From assembly GCF_000969825.1 (NCBI RefSeq), contig NZ_KQ033919.1, forward strand, positions 2,768,744-2,832,743: 64,000 nucleotides of DNA. The letters are read 5' to 3'. Within the stretch, counting starts at the first letter, position 1, and the number at the start of each line of letters is the position of its first letter. The position numbers and the translations under genes were made by a program. Source of the DNA: Parabacteroides gordonii MS-1 = DSM 23371. Its GTDB lineage: Bacteria > Bacteroidota > Bacteroidia > Bacteroidales > Tannerellaceae. Below the pieces are notes generated by a model. It ran no database searches, was not told the origin of the DNA, and saw only the letters and a program-made list of their open reading frames with translations. This document shows positions 16,261 through 24,498 of this stretch, one piece after another.

Positions 16261-19200
16261 GTGAAGAAAGGTTTTTACTATATAATTTCGATATTCGTAG
16301 TACTCTTACTTTGGTCGTGCAGCACGAAGAAAAACACCAAGGCAAGCCGGTTCTACCATGCTTTTAACTCCCGCTATAACATCTACTTTAACGGGAAGAC
16401 TTCTTTCGATGAGGCCTTGTTGGGGATGCAGACCGGCTACAAGGAAAGTTTCTCTGAAATGATCCATATGTACCCGATCAGTGCACAGCCGAAGGACAAG
16501 AAGGAGACCGGAGGGCCTTTCGACCGGGCCATCGAGAAAGGTAACAAAGCGATCAAACTGCATTCCATCAAAGCGAAACCCGCCAAGAAACCCGGTTGGC
16601 GAAATGATCCCAAGCAACGTGCTTTCCAGGAGCAGGAGGAATACAACCCTTTCCTGAAGAAATGCTGGCTGCTGATAGGGCAGGGGCAATTCTATAATGC
16701 CGACTTCCTGCAAGCTTCCGCCACCTTCTCTTATATTGCCCGCCATTATGCACAGGATGAAGAAATGGTTGCCGAGGCTCGCCTGTGGCAAGCCCGCTGC
16801 TATTCGGAAATGGAATGGTTCTATGAAGCCGAAGATATTCTGGGTAAGCTGAATACGAACGGGATACCTAAAAAGAACCTGAAACAGTATGCTTCCGTAT
16901 ATGCCGATTATCTGGTGAAGAACAAGCAGTTCGACGATGCCGTCCCCTACTTCAAATCGGCCATCAAGTCGGAAAAGAACAAGCGGCAGCGTACCCGTAT
17001 GAAATACCTGTTGGGACAGATCTATGCCGCACAGGATCAGGACGGAATGGCTTATAAGATGTTCAACGAAGTAGCCAGGGCCAATCCACCTTACGAACTG
17101 GAATTTGCCGCCCGTATCCGTCAGACTGAAGTTTTTACCGGCGCCAACTACCAGAAGGTAGTCAAGATGCTTACACGTATGGCGAAGAGTGATAAGAATA
17201 AAAACTATCTGGATCAGGTATATTATGCTCTGGGAAATATCTATCTGAACCGTGAAGATACTGTAAACGCCATCAAGAACTACGAACTGGGTATCGAAAA
17301 GAGTACACAGAACGGATTGGAGAAAGCGATCTGCCAGATCAAACTGGGGGATATCTATTTCACCATGCGTGACTATGTAAAGGCACAACCTTGTTTTAGT
17401 GGAGCCTTATCGGGTATCCAGAAAGAATACAAAGACTTTAAGCGCGTCTCGAAACTGTCGGCCGTTCTCGACGAACTGGTCGTGCACGTAGAAGCCGTGC
17501 ATTTGCAGGATAGCCTGCAGACCCTGGCTAAGATGCCGGAACCGGAACGTCTAGCTGTGATCGACAAGATCATCGAACAGGTAAAGAAAGAGGAAGAAGA
17601 AGCCAAGGCGCTGGCCGAGAAGGAAGCCTATCTGGCAGACCAGGCGGCGAAAGGCTCAGGTATCGACCGCCCCGGAACAGAAACAGGTGGTATTGTGCTG
17701 CCGACTACAGCCGGCGGAGCTACTTTCTATTTCTATAACCCTTCTACCGTCTCGCAAGGTAAAGCGCAGTTCCAGCGTAAATGGGGACGACGCGCCCTGG
17801 AAGATAACTGGCGCCGCCGTAAGAAGGAGATGTCTACTTTCAATGAAGAACCTTTGGAAGAAGGAATGGAAGAGGCAGACTCCGTAGCAGTAGGTGCAGA
17901 CGGTCAGCCGCTCGCTGCCGATTCGCTGGAAGCCGGCTTGCCCGGAGTCGCTGCCGATGATCCGAAGTCACGCGAATATTATATACAGCAATTACCGTTC
18001 ACCGAAGAAGAGGTAGCCGCATCCAATATTATTATAGAAGACGGCTTGTATAATATGGCCATGATCTATAAAGATAAACTGGAAGATCTGCCCTTATCGA
18101 TAGAAGCGTTCGAGGAACTGGAACGCCGTTTTCCGGATAACTCGCATCGTCTGGAAAGTTATTACCAGGTCTACTTGATGGCACTCCGTACGGGTAATAC
18201 CGCATTGGCGGCCGAGTACAAGACCAAGATGACGAATGCTTTCCCGGATGCCGATTACACGATCGCCATATCCGATCCGAATTACGAATATAATATACGT
18301 ATGATGGACTCTGTACAGGATTCTATCTACCAACAGACGTATAATAGCTATCTGGCAAGCGACACGAGTGCCGTGCGTAAAAACTACCGCGAAGTCACAA
18401 GCAAATACCCGCTGGCAACACTTATTCCTAAGTTCATGTTCCTGGAAGCATTGACTTATGTGCAAGCCGGCGACGCCGAAGGCTTTAAAGCAGCCTTGAA
18501 AGCGCTTGTTGAAAAATATCCGACAGCCGACGTAACGGAGTTGGCCGGCGAAATGCTGAAAGGTATTCTTCGTGGCCGTACGTTGATGCAGGGTAGCGTA
18601 ACCGGTATGAGCTGGAACCTGCGCTTCGGCCTGGGTGAAGACGGTTCATTGTCGGCTGCAGACTCGGCACGAACCTTCACTGCCGAACCGAATACTTCGT
18701 ATCGCATGATCCTGATGTATCCGACTGGAAGTGTGGATAAGAACCAGTTGCTGTTTGCCGTAGCCGCTTACAACTTTGCCAACTTTATGGTGAAGGAGTT
18801 CGACCTGACCTTTGAAGAGACAGGCCCGATGTCAATGCTGAACATCAGTGGATTTAACGGAATCAATGAAATACTCCAGTATTATAAGATGATATATGGT
18901 AAGGACGGTTACGCCCAGGCACTGGATAAGAATGTGGCTATCCTTCCGATCTCCGACGACAACTACGAAACGTTGATGCGCGGAAAGACGTTGGAAGAAT
19001 ACATCAACTTCTTTGATGAAAACTACGGTGAAGAAGTCCCCGAACTGGCTGCCCGCTGGCAGAACCGTATGGAAGCCGAAGAAGAGAAGGCGGAAGAAGC
19101 CGCAGCTGAAGAACAACAATCGGAAGAAGTTCGTCCGGAAGAAGATGCTCCGGCCAAGGCGACTGAAGCTGAAGAGCCTGCCCGTCGTGAAGAAGTTCCG

Positions 19201-19854
19201 GCAGAAGCCGAAAGACCGGTAGAGCAGCCAACTGAGAAAGATACCGTCATCCCGGAAGTCACGATTCCTGACAGTATTGCAACTGTTCCTGTCCCTGTAT
19301 TGCCGGTCGATACTGTCTCTGTACAACCAATTATACCGGAAACAGTAACTACCGTAACACCGCAGGATACTGTTCCTGCCGTTCAGGCTCCGGAAGAGAA
19401 AGAGCTCACATTAAAAGAGATCGAAGCCATCCGTAAGCGTGAAGCCGAAGAGGAAGCCGCTCGTAAAGAGGCTGCCCGCAAAGAGTTTGAAGCACAACAG
19501 AAAGCTGAAAAAGAATTGCAGGAACAAAAGGCCAAGGAGCGTGCGGACGAACTGAAGAAGCAGCAGGAAGAAGAAAAAGCCCTTCTGAAAGCGAAGGCTG
19601 AACGTGAAAAACAGCTTGAACAAGATCGTAAGAATAAGCTGAAACAGGCAGAAGCCGATCGTAAAGTCAAGATGAAAGCCCGCGAAGAATTGCGTAAGCA
19701 GAAGGAACGCGATTATAAGGAAAAGCAGAAGCAGAAAGAAAAAGCACGCAAGCAAAAGGAAAAACAGTATCGGGAGACACTCAAAGCCAAAGAGAAAGCC
19801 CGCCGTGAAGCCCAAAAGGCCAAAGAGGCGGCAGCTCGTGCTCGTAAGAAATAA
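16261..19854 (+). CDS. Large TPR lipoprotein (PorW/SprE-like) with a charged C-terminal helix
   Basis: A 1197-residue protein starting at GTG; the start is fixed by the lipoprotein signal peptide ending LLLLWSCS (Cys20). The opening SRFYHAFNSRYNIYFNGKTSFDEAL resembles PorW/SprE lipoproteins, which support type IX secretion in other Bacteroidetes. Tetratricopeptide-like repeats cover about residues 120-420 and 590-780. Residues about 1020-1100 are Pro/Glu/Val-rich and low complexity, and about 1110-1197 form a long Lys/Arg/Glu/Ala-rich helix that is strongly basic at the end. No type IX secretion genes are seen nearby. A role as an envelope scaffold is inference. A bidirectional terminator separates it from the convergent uxaC. 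Confidence 0.82.
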   Translation: MKKGFYYIISIFVVLLLWSCSTKKNTKASRFYHAFNSRYNIYFNGKTSFDEALLGMQTGYKESFSEMIHMYPISAQPKDKKETGGPFDRAIEKGNKAIKLHSIKAKPAKKPGWRNDPKQRAFQEQEEYNPFLKKCWLLIGQGQFYNADFLQASATFSYIARHYAQDEEMVAEARLWQARCYSEMEWFYEAEDILGKLNTNGIPKKNLKQYASVYADYLVKNKQFDDAVPYFKSAIKSEKNKRQRTRMKYLLGQIYAAQDQDGMAYKMFNEVARANPPYELEFAARIRQTEVFTGANYQKVVKMLTRMAKSDKNKNYLDQVYYALGNIYLNREDTVNAIKNYELGIEKSTQNGLEKAICQIKLGDIYFTMRDYVKAQPCFSGALSGIQKEYKDFKRVSKLSAVLDELVVHVEAVHLQDSLQTLAKMPEPERLAVIDKIIEQVKKEEEEAKALAEKEAYLADQAAKGSGIDRPGTETGGIVLPTTAGGATFYFYNPSTVSQGKAQFQRKWGRRALEDNWRRRKKEMSTFNEEPLEEGMEEADSVAVGADGQPLAADSLEAGLPGVAADDPKSREYYIQQLPFTEEEVAASNIIIEDGLYNMAMIYKDKLEDLPLSIEAFEELERRFPDNSHRLESYYQVYLMALRTGNTALAAEYKTKMTNAFPDADYTIAISDPNYEYNIRMMDSVQDSIYQQTYNSYLASDTSAVRKNYREVTSKYPLATLIPKFMFLEALTYVQAGDAEGFKAALKALVEKYPTADVTELAGEMLKGILRGRTLMQGSVTGMSWNLRFGLGEDGSLSAADSARTFTAEPNTSYRMILMYPTGSVDKNQLLFAVAAYNFANFMVKEFDLTFEETGPMSMLNISGFNGINEILQYYKMIYGKDGYAQALDKNVAILPISDDNYETLMRGKTLEEYINFFDENYGEEVPELAARWQNRMEAEEEKAEEAAAEEQQSEEVRPEEDAPAKATEAEEPARREEVPAEAERPVEQPTEKDTVIPEVTIPDSIATVPVPVLPVDTVSVQPIIPETVTTVTPQDTVPAVQAPEEKELTLKEIEAIRKREAEEEAARKEAARKEFEAQQKAEKELQEQKAKERADELKKQQEEEKALLKAKAEREKQLEQDRKNKLKQAEADRKVKMKAREELRKQKERDYKEKQKQKEKARKQKEKQYRETLKAKEKARREAQKAKEAAARARKK

Positions 19855-19874
19855 CGAAAATAGGAAATAATAGA

Positions 19875-19916
19875 AAAAGGTGTATCTGATAGCATTGCTA
19901 TTTCGATACACCTTTT
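19875..19916. terminator. Bidirectional terminator between the TPR gene and uxaC
   Basis: AAAAGGTGTATC (19875-19886) pairs perfectly with GATACACCTTTT (19905-19916), with an inner GATAGC/GCTATT pairing. A/T runs on both sides make it usable by both convergent genes. Confidence 0.9.
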
Positions 19917-19939
19917 ATTATGCTAAAAACTATCAATGG

Positions 19940-21343
19940 TCAAAATCCGAAATACTGCTTTGCATTGTTGTAGCTGATATCCTCTACCATCTTGCCGATG
20001 AAAGGTAGTTCGGAAGCTGGCAGTTCTCCGTTTTCCACCTCTTTCCCCAACATATTGCAGAGGATGCGGCGGAAGTATTCATGACGCGGATACGACAGGA
20101 AGCTGCGTGAGTCGGTCAACATTCCGACAAAGCGGCTCAGTAATCCCAGGTCGGAAAGCGTGTTCATCTGGTCTTCCATACCGTGGATCTGATCCAGGAA
20201 CCACCAACCGGCACCGTATTGCATTTTGCCCGGCAGTGAACTGTCGTTGAAGCTATACGCCGTTGTCATCATCACGGCACTGTCTTTCGGGTTCAGGTTG
20301 TAGAAGATTGTCTTTGTCAACAATCCTTCTGCTTCCAGGCGGCTGAGGAAACGGATCATCGGTTCGGCTATTTCAAGGTCACCGATCGCATCATAACCAG
20401 TATCCGGGCCCAGTTTCTTGAACATGCGGGCATTGTTGTTACGGGTCGGGCCGATATGGAACTGTTGCGCCCAGTTGCTGCGGGCATCCATAACAGCCAG
20501 TTCGTAGAGCATGGCGGAGCGGAACTTATCAATTTCCTCACCTGTCAGCACCTTATTCATACGGGCTTTCATAAAGATAGCCTCTATTTCCGCATGGGTA
20601 TAAGGAGTAGCATAGAATGTGCTCAACCCGTGATCCGATACACGGCAACCGATCGATTCAAAGAAGTCGTGACGCTTTTGCAAAGCAGCCAGCAAATCTT
20701 TGAAAGACAGGATCGATATACCGGAAGCGGCTTCCAGTTTAGTCAGATAGTCATTGTAAATGGCCACGTTTTCAATAGCCATAGCTTTGTCCGGACGCCA
20801 GGTCGGAAGCACTTTCGTGGTCAGGCCGGTGTTGCGGATCGCCTGGTGATATTCCAGTGAGTCGATCGGATCGTCAGTAGTACAAACCACTTCCACGTTC
20901 ATACGCTCCATAATGGCCTGGGCACGGAATTCGGGCGTTTGTAGTTTGGCTGTACATTCGTCGTATATTTCACGGGCTGTCGAAGGGTTCAACACCTTAT
21001 CGACACCGAATATACGGCTGAGCTCCAGATGTGTCCAATGGTAAAGCGGGTTGCGCATAGCGTGTTGCAAAGTATCAGCCCACTTCTGGAACTTCTCGAA
21101 TGACGGTTTGTCGCCGGTGATATATTCTTCGGGGACACCGTTGGCACGCATGGCACGCCACTTGTAATGATCCCCACCCAACCAAATCTCTGTCAGGTCG
21201 GCAAACTGGTAGTTGTCGGCAATCTGCTGCGGGATCAGGTGACAATGGTAGTCGATGATCGGCATTTTCGCTGCGTGTTCGTGATACAGCTTTTTGGCTG
21301 TTTCCGTTTGAAGCAGGAAATCTGAATCAAGAAATGGTTTCAT
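19940..21343 (-). CDS. uxaC: Uronate isomerase
   Basis: A 467-residue enzyme of the amidohydrolase-like uronate isomerase family, which converts D-glucuronate to fructuronate and D-galacturonate to tagaturonate. The metal motif H-x-H occurs in MPIIDYHCHLIPQQIADN near residue 30, and later conserved blocks include WRPDKAM, SDHGLSTFYATPYT, FHIGPTRNNNARM and MLTDSRSFLSYPRHEYFRR. Length is typical. It is the last gene of a minus-strand operon kdgK-eda-uxaC, separated from eda by 3 bases. The reductase and dehydratase steps between its product and KDG are not encoded in this window. Confidence 0.96.
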   Translation of the reverse strand: MKPFLDSDFLLQTETAKKLYHEHAAKMPIIDYHCHLIPQQIADNYQFADLTEIWLGGDHYKWRAMRANGVPEEYITGDKPSFEKFQKWADTLQHAMRNPLYHWTHLELSRIFGVDKVLNPSTAREIYDECTAKLQTPEFRAQAIMERMNVEVVCTTDDPIDSLEYHQAIRNTGLTTKVLPTWRPDKAMAIENVAIYNDYLTKLEAASGISILSFKDLLAALQKRHDFFESIGCRVSDHGLSTFYATPYTHAEIEAIFMKARMNKVLTGEEIDKFRSAMLYELAVMDARSNWAQQFHIGPTRNNNARMFKKLGPDTGYDAIGDLEIAEPMIRFLSRLEAEGLLTKTIFYNLNPKDSAVMMTTAYSFNDSSLPGKMQYGAGWWFLDQIHGMEDQMNTLSDLGLLSRFVGMLTDSRSFLSYPRHEYFRRILCNMLGKEVENGELPASELPFIGKMVEDISYNNAKQYFGF

Positions 21344-21346
21344 ATC

Positions 21347-22015
21347 TTAACGGTATTTTTTGATAATACTTAATGCATTGCTGCAAAGAGCCGTGATCGC
21401 TTTCCAGTCTTTTGCGGCGATGGCTTCTTTCGGGAACAGGTTGGAACCCATTCCTACACAAGTTACACCCGCTTTGAACCAGGCTGACAGGTTTTCTTCC
21501 GTCGGCTCTACCGCACCTGTAGCCATGATCATAGACCAGGGCATCGGGGCTTTGATATTCTTGACAAAAGAAGGGCCTCCCACATTGCCTGCCGGGAATA
21601 CTTTACATAAGTCGCATCCCACTTCCTGTGCAAAACCTATTTCGGAAACAGAACCGCATCCCGGTGTATAAGGAACCAGACGGCGGTTGCATACTTTAGC
21701 GATTTCCGGATTGAACAGCGGGCCTACCACAAAGTTTGCCCCCAATTGCAGGAACAAGGCTGCTGTAGCCGGATCGACGATCGAACCGATACCCAGCACC
21801 ATTTCCGGACATTCCACGGCAGCATATTTTACCAGTTCGGCAAACACCTCATGGGCGAAGTCACCGCGGTTGGTAAATTCAAATGCACGCACACCACCCT
21901 CATAACAGGCTTTCAATACCTGTTTGGCTGTTTCTATATCTTTATTATAATAGACAGGTACCATCCCGGTGCTGATCATCGCATCCAATACCTGCATTTT
22001 ACTAAATCTGGCCAT
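21347..22015 (-). CDS. eda: KDPG/4-hydroxy-2-oxoglutarate aldolase
   Basis: A 222-residue class I aldolase that splits 2-keto-3-deoxy-6-phosphogluconate into pyruvate and glyceraldehyde-3-phosphate. Visible motifs: [11 protein letters not shown] at the N terminus, the catalytic Glu region [30 protein letters not shown], and a Schiff-base Lys in [14 protein letters not shown]. It lies between kdgK and uxaC, with 3 bases to uxaC and 25 to kdgK, consistent with one operon for KDG breakdown. Confidence 0.95.
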   Translation of the reverse strand: MARFSKMQVLDAMISTGMVPVYYNKDIETAKQVLKACYEGGVRAFEFTNRGDFAHEVFAELVKYAAVECPEMVLGIGSIVDPATAALFLQLGANFVVGPLFNPEIAKVCNRRLVPYTPGCGSVSEIGFAQEVGCDLCKVFPAGNVGGPSFVKNIKAPMPWSMIMATGAVEPTEENLSAWFKAGVTCVGMGSNLFPKEAIAAKDWKAITALCSNALSIIKKYR

Positions 22016-22040
22016 TGTAAATAATTATTTAATGTAATTG

Positions 22041-23084
22041 TTATCTTGAAACGCGTCCGGAACCGTCGCCTTCCATCAGTTTCTCCACTTCGTCTACAGT
22101 TACCTGGTTGAAGTCCCCGTAGATGGTATGTTTCAGGCAGGAAGCAGCAACAGCGAAGTCGAGCGCTTTCTGATCGTCAGTTGTATAAGTGAGCAGACCA
22201 TAGATCAGGCCTCCCATGAAAGAGTCGCCACCACCTACACGGTCTACGATATGTGTGATGTCGTAACGGCGTGACTGATATAGTTTTCCGTCGGCATACA
22301 GAACGCCGCCCCATGTGTTATGGTTGGCATTGATAGATCCACGCAGGGTGATGATCACTTTCTTTGCACGCGGGAATTTCTTCATTAATTGTGTACAAAC
22401 CGATTCGAACTCGGCAGCATTTACCTGACCGGCCGTCTGTGCCACGTCAAATCCTTCCGGTTTGATTCCGAATACTTTTTCCGCATCTTCTTCATTTCCC
22501 AGGATAACATCGCATCCGGCAACCAGTTCGGGCATTATTTCGGATGCTGTCTTTCCGTATTTCCATAAGTTTTTGCGGTAGTTGATATCACAGGATACCG
22601 GAATACCCAGTTTATTGGCCGTCTGTATAGCTTCCAGGCAAGCATCGGCTGCACCTTGTGAGATAGCCGGAGTGATACCTGTCCAGTGGAACCAGGAAGC
22701 ATCTTTCAATACCTCTTCCCAGTTGATCATTCCCGGCTGGATTTCAGCGATAGAAGAATGTGCACGATCGTAAACAACCTTGCTGGCACGGGCTACGGCT
22801 CCTGTTTCCAGGAAATAGATACCCAGGCGGTCGCCTCCATAAACAATATGTGAAGTACCGACACCATATTTCCGTAAATCCATTACACAGGCACGTGCAA
22901 TATCGTTTTTCGGTAAACGGGTAACAAACTCTGTTGCAATCCCATAGTTTGCCAATGATACGGCAACATTGGCTTCACCACCGCCAAAGGTGGCATTCAG
23001 TTGATTACTCTGACTAAAACGGAGATAATCTGGTGTGGCCAGTCTGAGCATTATCTCTCCAAAGGTTATTACTTTTTTATTCAT
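22041..23084 (-). CDS. kdgK: 2-keto-3-deoxygluconate kinase (PfkB sugar kinase)
   Basis: A 347-residue PfkB-family kinase that phosphorylates KDG to KDPG, the substrate of the next gene. It opens with MNKKVITFGEIMLRLATPDY, includes GGGEANVAVSLANYG (sugar-binding block) and ends with the ATP/anion-hole motif VDRVGGGDSFMGGLIYGL. The ATG at 23084 is chosen; an in-frame ATG 27 bases upstream overlaps the -7 promoter region at 23109-23116 and adds unconserved residues. It is first in the operon kdgK-eda-uxaC. A motif shared with the transporter promoter at 28591-28616 lies just upstream, so the two units are probably co-regulated. Confidence 0.94.
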   Translation of the reverse strand: MNKKVITFGEIMLRLATPDYLRFSQSNQLNATFGGGEANVAVSLANYGIATEFVTRLPKNDIARACVMDLRKYGVGTSHIVYGGDRLGIYFLETGAVARASKVVYDRAHSSIAEIQPGMINWEEVLKDASWFHWTGITPAISQGAADACLEAIQTANKLGIPVSCDINYRKNLWKYGKTASEIMPELVAGCDVILGNEEDAEKVFGIKPEGFDVAQTAGQVNAAEFESVCTQLMKKFPRAKKVIITLRGSINANHNTWGGVLYADGKLYQSRRYDITHIVDRVGGGDSFMGGLIYGLLTYTTDDQKALDFAVAASCLKHTIYGDFNQVTVDEVEKLMEGDGSGRVSR

Positions 23085-23108
23085 GGCATAAACTTTTATT
23101 ATCCAGTG

Positions 23109-23116
23109 CAAAAGTA
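23109..23116 (-). promoter_or_regulatory. -7 element (TACTTTTG) of the kdgK operon
   Basis: On the minus strand TACTTTTG matches TAnnTTTG and lies 25 bases upstream of the kdgK ATG. Confidence 0.7.
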
Positions 23117-23141
23117 GTAGATTATATTTAATTTCCTATGA

Positions 23142-23165
23142 TGTGTGCGCGAAAACATTTACACA
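23142..23165 (-). promoter_or_regulatory. Candidate operator upstream of kdgK, shared with exuT
   Basis: Read toward kdgK, the site contains TAAATGTTTTCGCGCACACA and ends 25 nt before the -7 element. The exuT promoter carries TAAACGTGTATTCGCACACA in the same orientation, 28 nt before its -7 element. The shared blocks (TAAA-C/T-GT, TTCGC, CACACA) suggest a common activator, possibly the hybrid regulator encoded between them. Confidence 0.55.
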
Positions 23166-23215
23166 AAATGGAATAAAAACAGGCATGTCTTGTTTATAAT
23201 TGTAGATAAGGGTAC

Positions 23216-23521
23216 TTAAATAACTCTTTTCAGTTTCTTTGGATTTTGTCGGCAATCCCAGACTGCAACAATCTTTATAATATCCTTTTCTATACGATAT
23301 ATTAATTTATAATGCTTACAGGCAACCAAAGAACGATAATTTTTCGGATTATCTTTTAATACATCTTCTTCTTTTCCTGCTAATGGAAAAGTTAATAAAG
23401 TATCTGCCGTATCAAGTAATTCATTATATACTTTTATTGCGGCCTGTTCATTTTTCTTAGCAAGGAAATCATAGACTGTATCAAGATGTTTGACAGCACG
23501 TTTCATCCATCTTAGTTTCAT
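23216..23521 (-). CDS. ParE/RelE-family toxin of a type II toxin-antitoxin pair
   Basis: A small basic protein of 101 residues from the second ATG (MKLRWMKRAVKHLDTVYDFL), the usual ParE/RelE N terminus. Other family features are FPLAGKEEDVL near residue 45, then YRSLVACKHYKLIYRIEKDIIKI and the C-terminal VWDCRQNPKKL. ParE members poison gyrase and RelE members cut mRNA on ribosomes; the subtype cannot be decided here. The chosen start forms an ATGA overlap with the antitoxin stop, which supports coupled translation; an ATG 9 bases upstream is possible. The pair sits between the kdgK operon and the hybrid regulator, interrupting a uronate cluster. Confidence 0.88.
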   Translation of the reverse strand: MKLRWMKRAVKHLDTVYDFLAKKNEQAAIKVYNELLDTADTLLTFPLAGKEEDVLKDNPKNYRSLVACKHYKLIYRIEKDIIKIVAVWDCRQNPKKLKRVI

Positions 23522-23763
23522 TTGTTGCATAATGGATGCTTTTTGCGCAACTCTTCTGTTGTGTAATACCGACCGTGACGATCGTCGTCTTCCGATAATT
23601 CAATCTCTTCTTTCAATTCTTCCACTGTAAAGCGACAAGGCGTATCTATATTCCTTTGCCTTATTTTACGCAAATAAGCAAGTGTTTGCTTCATCAGTTC
23701 TTCGTTATCCATGATAGAGGCTATTTCTGTCAATATTGATGTTCTTAACTCTATACTAGTCAT
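23518..23763 (-). CDS. Antitoxin partner of the ParE/RelE-type toxin
   Basis: An 81-residue acidic protein starting MTSIELRTSILTEIASIMDN, followed by helix LMKQTLAYLRKIRQ and an acidic C-terminal half (VEELKEEIELSEDDDRHG) that would cover the toxin. The organisation, antitoxin first with a 4-base overlap into the toxin, is standard for type II systems and gives autoregulation by the antitoxin-toxin complex. The start at 23763 is chosen over an upstream ATG at 23847 because a TATATTTG promoter element lies at 23787-23794, just upstream. The DNA-binding fold of the N terminus is not identified with certainty. Confidence 0.8.
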   Translation of the reverse strand: MTSIELRTSILTEIASIMDNEELMKQTLAYLRKIRQRNIDTPCRFTVEELKEEIELSEDDDRHGRYYTTEELRKKHPLCNK

Positions 23764-23786
23764 AATGGTTATTATTTTGTAAATCA

Positions 23787-23794
23787 CAAATATA
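23787..23794 (-). promoter_or_regulatory. -7 element (TATATTTG) of the toxin-antitoxin pair
   Basis: TATATTTG on the minus strand lies 23 bases upstream of the chosen antitoxin ATG. The flanking sequence AATGGTTAT / ATAACCATT forms an inverted repeat around it (23761-23800), a likely autoregulatory operator. Confidence 0.65.
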
Positions 23795-24119
23795 ACCATT
23801 ATTTCTGTTCTCAGCATGTATAATAGCGATGTTTTTATTATTTTCACTGCGCTTATGGCATACTGGAAAAGTTTTCTAAAATAAATCCTTCATTCATTCA
23901 GCATTGCGGATATATGATTGATTATCTTTTATTTAAAGCTGAATGATTTTTCTACTGAATGAAGGAAACGGCTTTATTTTCAGATTAATGTTTCATATTC
24001 CCGGCCAAAATCAACACATCTCTTAGTCCATTCCTTTAGGCAAAGAGTAAGGCTGTAGTAATAACTGATAATAGGATATATAATATGCTGTTATCATGTA
24101 AGTCAGTACTTCTTCGTTG

Positions 24120-24201
24120 TTTGTCAGATGTCAAACGCTTGTTCGATAACCGTGATACAAGCGTTCGACATCTGACAAACAAGCGTTCGACAAGTGACAA
24201 A
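24120..24201. repeat. 22-nt dyad repeat array C
   Basis: Unit 24120-24141 is the reverse complement of unit 24158-24179 with one mismatch in 22, giving a 22-bp hairpin with a 16-nt loop. Unit 24180-24201 directly repeats 24158-24179 with two mismatches. The recurrent block is CAAGCGTTCGACA. The array is bounded by TTTGTCA and TGACAAA. It sits in the middle of the inverted-repeat element. Confidence 0.85.
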
Positions 24202-24247
24202 TAGAAAAAAGGAAAGGACAATAGAGCTAGAAGGTCACTACTCATGC

Positions 24248-24268
24248 GTTAGCCTAAAATAGGCTAAC
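24248..24268. other. Perfect 8-bp hairpin inside the inverted-repeat element
   Basis: GTTAGCCT and AGGCTAAC are separated by AAAAT. No T-tract follows on either strand, so a simple terminator role is unlikely. Confidence 0.5.
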
Positions 24269-24498
24269 AGGTAATCGGCCGGAAGTTATTTGCTCTTTTT
24301 ATACTACCGGAGGTTGCAGTTTATGAATAAAAAAACAAAATCCAGGATAATTCCTTCAGCTAAATCATTTTCCTTCAGCTTTAAATATTAGATAATCAGT
24401 TATATATCCGCAATGCTGAATGAATGAAGGATTTATTTTAGAAAACTTTTGTTGATGTATTTCCGTTTCTTCCTCTTTCCTCTTTATGAATATTGTAT

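Larger units (their letters stand above)
23867..24450. mobile_element. 585-bp MITE-like element bounded by long inverted repeats
   Basis: The left end 23867-23915 is the exact reverse complement of 24402-24450 (49 bp), and similarity continues inward for roughly another 45 bp with mismatches (TTTAAAGCTGAA shared). The interior holds no supported gene but contains repeat array C and an 8-bp perfect hairpin. No target-site duplication was found at the ends. It may be a miniature inverted-repeat element, an invertible segment or a giant transcript hairpin; the sequence alone does not decide. Confidence 0.6.

Noticed and set aside
16306..17388. Long open frame (360 codons) antisense to the TPR lipoprotein gene
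   Set aside because: It mirrors the codon pattern of the sense gene, which has a lipoprotein signal and TPR repeats; the antisense translation shows no family features.
24036..24245. Open frame of 69 codons on the minus strand
   Set aside because: It runs through repeat array C and has no recognisable family, start context or promoter, so it is most likely chance.
23867..24450. Invertible promoter switching a neighbouring gene
   Set aside because: The element is downstream of the regulator's stop, and the antitoxin has its own promoter outside the element, so inversion would not obviously switch either; no invertase gene is nearby.
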